Positions 62,685 to 64,000 of a DNA stretch of 64,000 bases are shown here, in pieces (the first letter of the stretch is position 1; the number at the start of each line of letters is the position of its first letter). The notes under the pieces were generated by a model, which saw only the letters and a program-made list of their open reading frames with translations, had not been told where the DNA came from and ran no database searches. The position numbers and the translations under genes were made by a program. Origin of the DNA: Liquorilactobacillus sucicola DSM 21376 = JCM 15457 (lineage in GTDB: Bacteria > Bacillota > Bacilli > Lactobacillales > Lactobacillaceae); assembly GCF_000612445.1 (NCBI RefSeq), contig NZ_BALC01000009.1:1-64000 (forward strand), read 5' to 3'.

Positions 62685-62936
62685 GTGATCAATAAAAAGC
62701 AATTCATGTTAAGTTTCTTACTAAGCATTATAGTCTGTATTCTGTTACCTGTTTTTATGTTTATAAACCATTATGAAGACACCATTCAAACTTTTGACAC
62801 TATCTTAGTGTTACTTCAGACACCCTATTGGTTCCTTCCCTTATTTTTTGGAATAATGTTTTTTTTACTAGTGTTCTTTGGACTCTATCTTATTTTTCGC
62901 GTTGTGAACTTTCTTATACGTATTATTACACATTAA
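62685..62936 (+). CDS. small two-helix membrane protein, unknown
   Basis: An 83-residue protein with two strong membrane helices, about residues 8-28 (MLSFLLSIIVCILLPVFMFI) and 48-75 (YWFLPLFFGIMFFLLVFFGL), joined by a loop with acidic residues (NHYEDTIQTFDT). GTG at 62685 follows GGGGGG at 7 bases, and TATAAT at 62645-62650 may be its -10. No family recognised. It has its own terminator, convergent with glmM. Confidence 0.65.
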   Translation: MINKKQFMLSFLLSIIVCILLPVFMFINHYEDTIQTFDTILVLLQTPYWFLPLFFGIMFFLLVFFGLYLIFRVVNFLIRIITH

Positions 62937-62966
62937 CAAATGTATACATTGCTGTTTCAAGTCTAC

Positions 62967-63003
62967 AAAAAAAGACTTGCTCAAATTACAAGCAGTCTTT
63001 TTG
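62967..63003. terminator. terminator between the small membrane protein gene and glmM
   Basis: AAAAAGACTTGCT and AGCAGTCTTTTT pair with a small bulge around a central loop of about ten bases. T tracts lie on both sides, so it can serve both convergent genes. Confidence 0.6.
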
Positions 63004-63059
63004 TCGGATAACCAATCATCATCTTAATATCCAGCTGTTCTTTTAAATACACTTCTGAA

Positions 63060-64000
63060 TCAGTTCTCAGTTCCAAGTTGTTCTTTTACCACTTGAACAA
63101 TCTCCATCACATACTCATGAACTTGTTCTTTAGTAGGTGCTTCAGCCATAACACGCAACAGGCTCTCTGTGCCGCTTGGTCGAACTAAAACGCGACCTTC
63201 TGTTCCCATTTTGGCTTCAACTTTCTTTATTACATCTTGAATTGCTTTATTTTTCAGGGCCGCCTTTTTGTCAGCAACTTTAACGTTGACTAGTTCCTGT
63301 GGGTAAGTCGTAACTTCCGCAGCCAACTCCGAAAGCTTTTTACCCGTTTGCTTGACAACATTCATTAATTGCAACGCCGTCAGCATCCCATCACCGGTCG
63401 TATTAAAATCAAGAAAGACTACATGTCCCGACTGTTCTCCGCCAACGTTATAACCATTTTTTCTCATTTCCTCGACAACATAACGATCGCCAACCTTGGT
63501 CTTGACTGATTTTAAATCATTTGCTTCCATGGCTTTGTAAAGTCCGATATTGCTCATTACAGTCGTGACAATCGTATCCTTCTTTAAACGCCCGCGCTGA
63601 CTCAAATACTTGCCGCAGATAAACATTATTTTATCGCCATCAATGATATTGCCTAATTCATCAACAGCTATACATCTGTCACCATCACCATCGAAAGCCA
63701 CACCTAACTGTGCACCCTTCTCGACAACAAAGCGTGAAAGTCCTTCTGGATGTGTGGAGCCAACCTCTTTATTAATATTGAGTCCATCTGGGTCTATGGC
63801 CATTGTATCAAACTCTGCGCCTAAATCGGCAAACAGACGTGCAACAACTCCACTGGTTGCTCCATTAGCACCATCAACAGCAATATGAAGCCCTTCTAAG
63901 TCATCTGGAATTGTTTGTTCAAGAAATTGGGTGTATTTGAGTACCCCTTCGTGATAATCATTCAAAACACCTAATCCTTGCGCTGTCGGACGTGGTAGTG
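63060..64000 (-). CDS. glmM: phosphoglucosamine mutase, 5' part beyond the window
   Basis: The visible 313 residues are the C-terminal two thirds of GlmM, which turns glucosamine 6-phosphate into glucosamine 1-phosphate for UDP-GlcNAc and peptidoglycan. The frame stays open to the window end ([18 protein letters not shown]), so the gene is only cut by the window. [10 protein letters not shown], the metal-binding [15 protein letters not shown] and the phosphate-binding [15 protein letters not shown] are present. The catalytic serine loop is outside the window. A TTG at 63965 is an internal codon, not the start. Confidence 0.95.
   Translation of the reverse strand, partial: LPRPTAQGLGVLNDYHEGVLKYTQFLEQTIPDDLEGLHIAVDGANGATSGVVARLFADLGAEFDTMAIDPDGLNINKEVGSTHPEGLSRFVVEKGAQLGVAFDGDGDRCIAVDELGNIIDGDKIMFICGKYLSQRGRLKKDTIVTTVMSNIGLYKAMEANDLKSVKTKVGDRYVVEEMRKNGYNVGGEQSGHVVFLDFNTTGDGMLTALQLMNVVKQTGKKLSELAAEVTTYPQELVNVKVADKKAALKNKAIQDVIKKVEAKMGTEGRVLVRPSGTESLLRVMAEAPTKEQVHEYVMEIVQVVKEQLGTEN

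Noticed and set aside
1-64000. CRISPR array, prophage, integrase or toxin-antitoxin system
   Set aside because: I found no regularly spaced direct repeats, phage structural genes, integrases or recognisable toxin-antitoxin pairs; the window is core metabolism.

Overview
This is a low-GC, AT-rich Gram-positive chromosome segment that fits a lactic acid bacterium of the Lactobacillaceae (inference from gene content and order). Supporting signs are the divergent ccpA/pepQ pair, the comG operon followed by a ytxK-type methyltransferase and ackA, a T-box-controlled his operon with separate hisZ and short hisG, a two-PstB pst-phoU operon, a polytopic LtaS-type enzyme, and a tmRNA whose tag ends in SYALAA. 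Most genes lie on the minus strand. Apart from pathway operons this is core chromosome; I see no prophage, CRISPR array, tRNA or rRNA.

Layout. 0-7.4 kb: S1-domain protein, cyclophilin, ferredoxin-NADP reductase, DedA protein, and a run of DUF1461 membrane protein, NagD-like phosphatase, YutD protein and two metallophosphoesterases. 7.5-15.3 kb: amino-acid permease, acetate kinase, methyltransferase and the complete competence pseudopilus operon comGA-GG. 15.7-23.1 kb: ribokinase, YebC, VanZ-like protein, CcpA, PepQ, two envelope-associated proteins and an MscS channel. 23.3-28.2 kb: CbpB (c-di-AMP-binding family), DapH and DapL of the acetylated lysine/diaminopimelate branch, an aquaglyceroporin and a Gfo/Idh oxidoreductase. 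28.2-36.9 kb: the histidine operon hisZ-G-D-B-H-A-F-I-E-C behind a His T-box, with hisK upstream. 36.9-46.4 kb: hydrolase, Pgi, sugar uptake protein, rRNA methyltransferase, LtaS-like enzyme, ssrA and an L,D-transpeptidase. 46.6-51.5 kb: purine permease, flavodoxin-fold oxidoreductase, RNase H, hemolysin-III protein and a DUF1836 regulator. 51.5-52.4 kb: gene debris. 52.4-64 kb: Fba, the Feo iron uptake operon, the pst-phoU phosphate operon behind a candidate PhoP box, two small unknown proteins and the 5'-truncated glmM.

Two patterns stand out. First, a family of about 167-bp intergenic elements (four clear copies and one disrupted copy) always lies in sense orientation after a gene. Each ends in a terminator-like hairpin and carries a conserved block and a large imperfect palindrome. 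This is the best candidate here for an undescribed element: a 3'-UTR RNA structure or small RNA family, or a MITE-like repeat.

Second, eight genes are broken by exactly one base. All six deletions can be repaired by adding one C or G to a short C/G run, and both insertions lie in A runs of 8-9. hisG and hisK are among them. That signature points more to homopolymer-length errors in the sequence than to gene decay, so these genes are listed as pseudogenes but may be intact in the organism.
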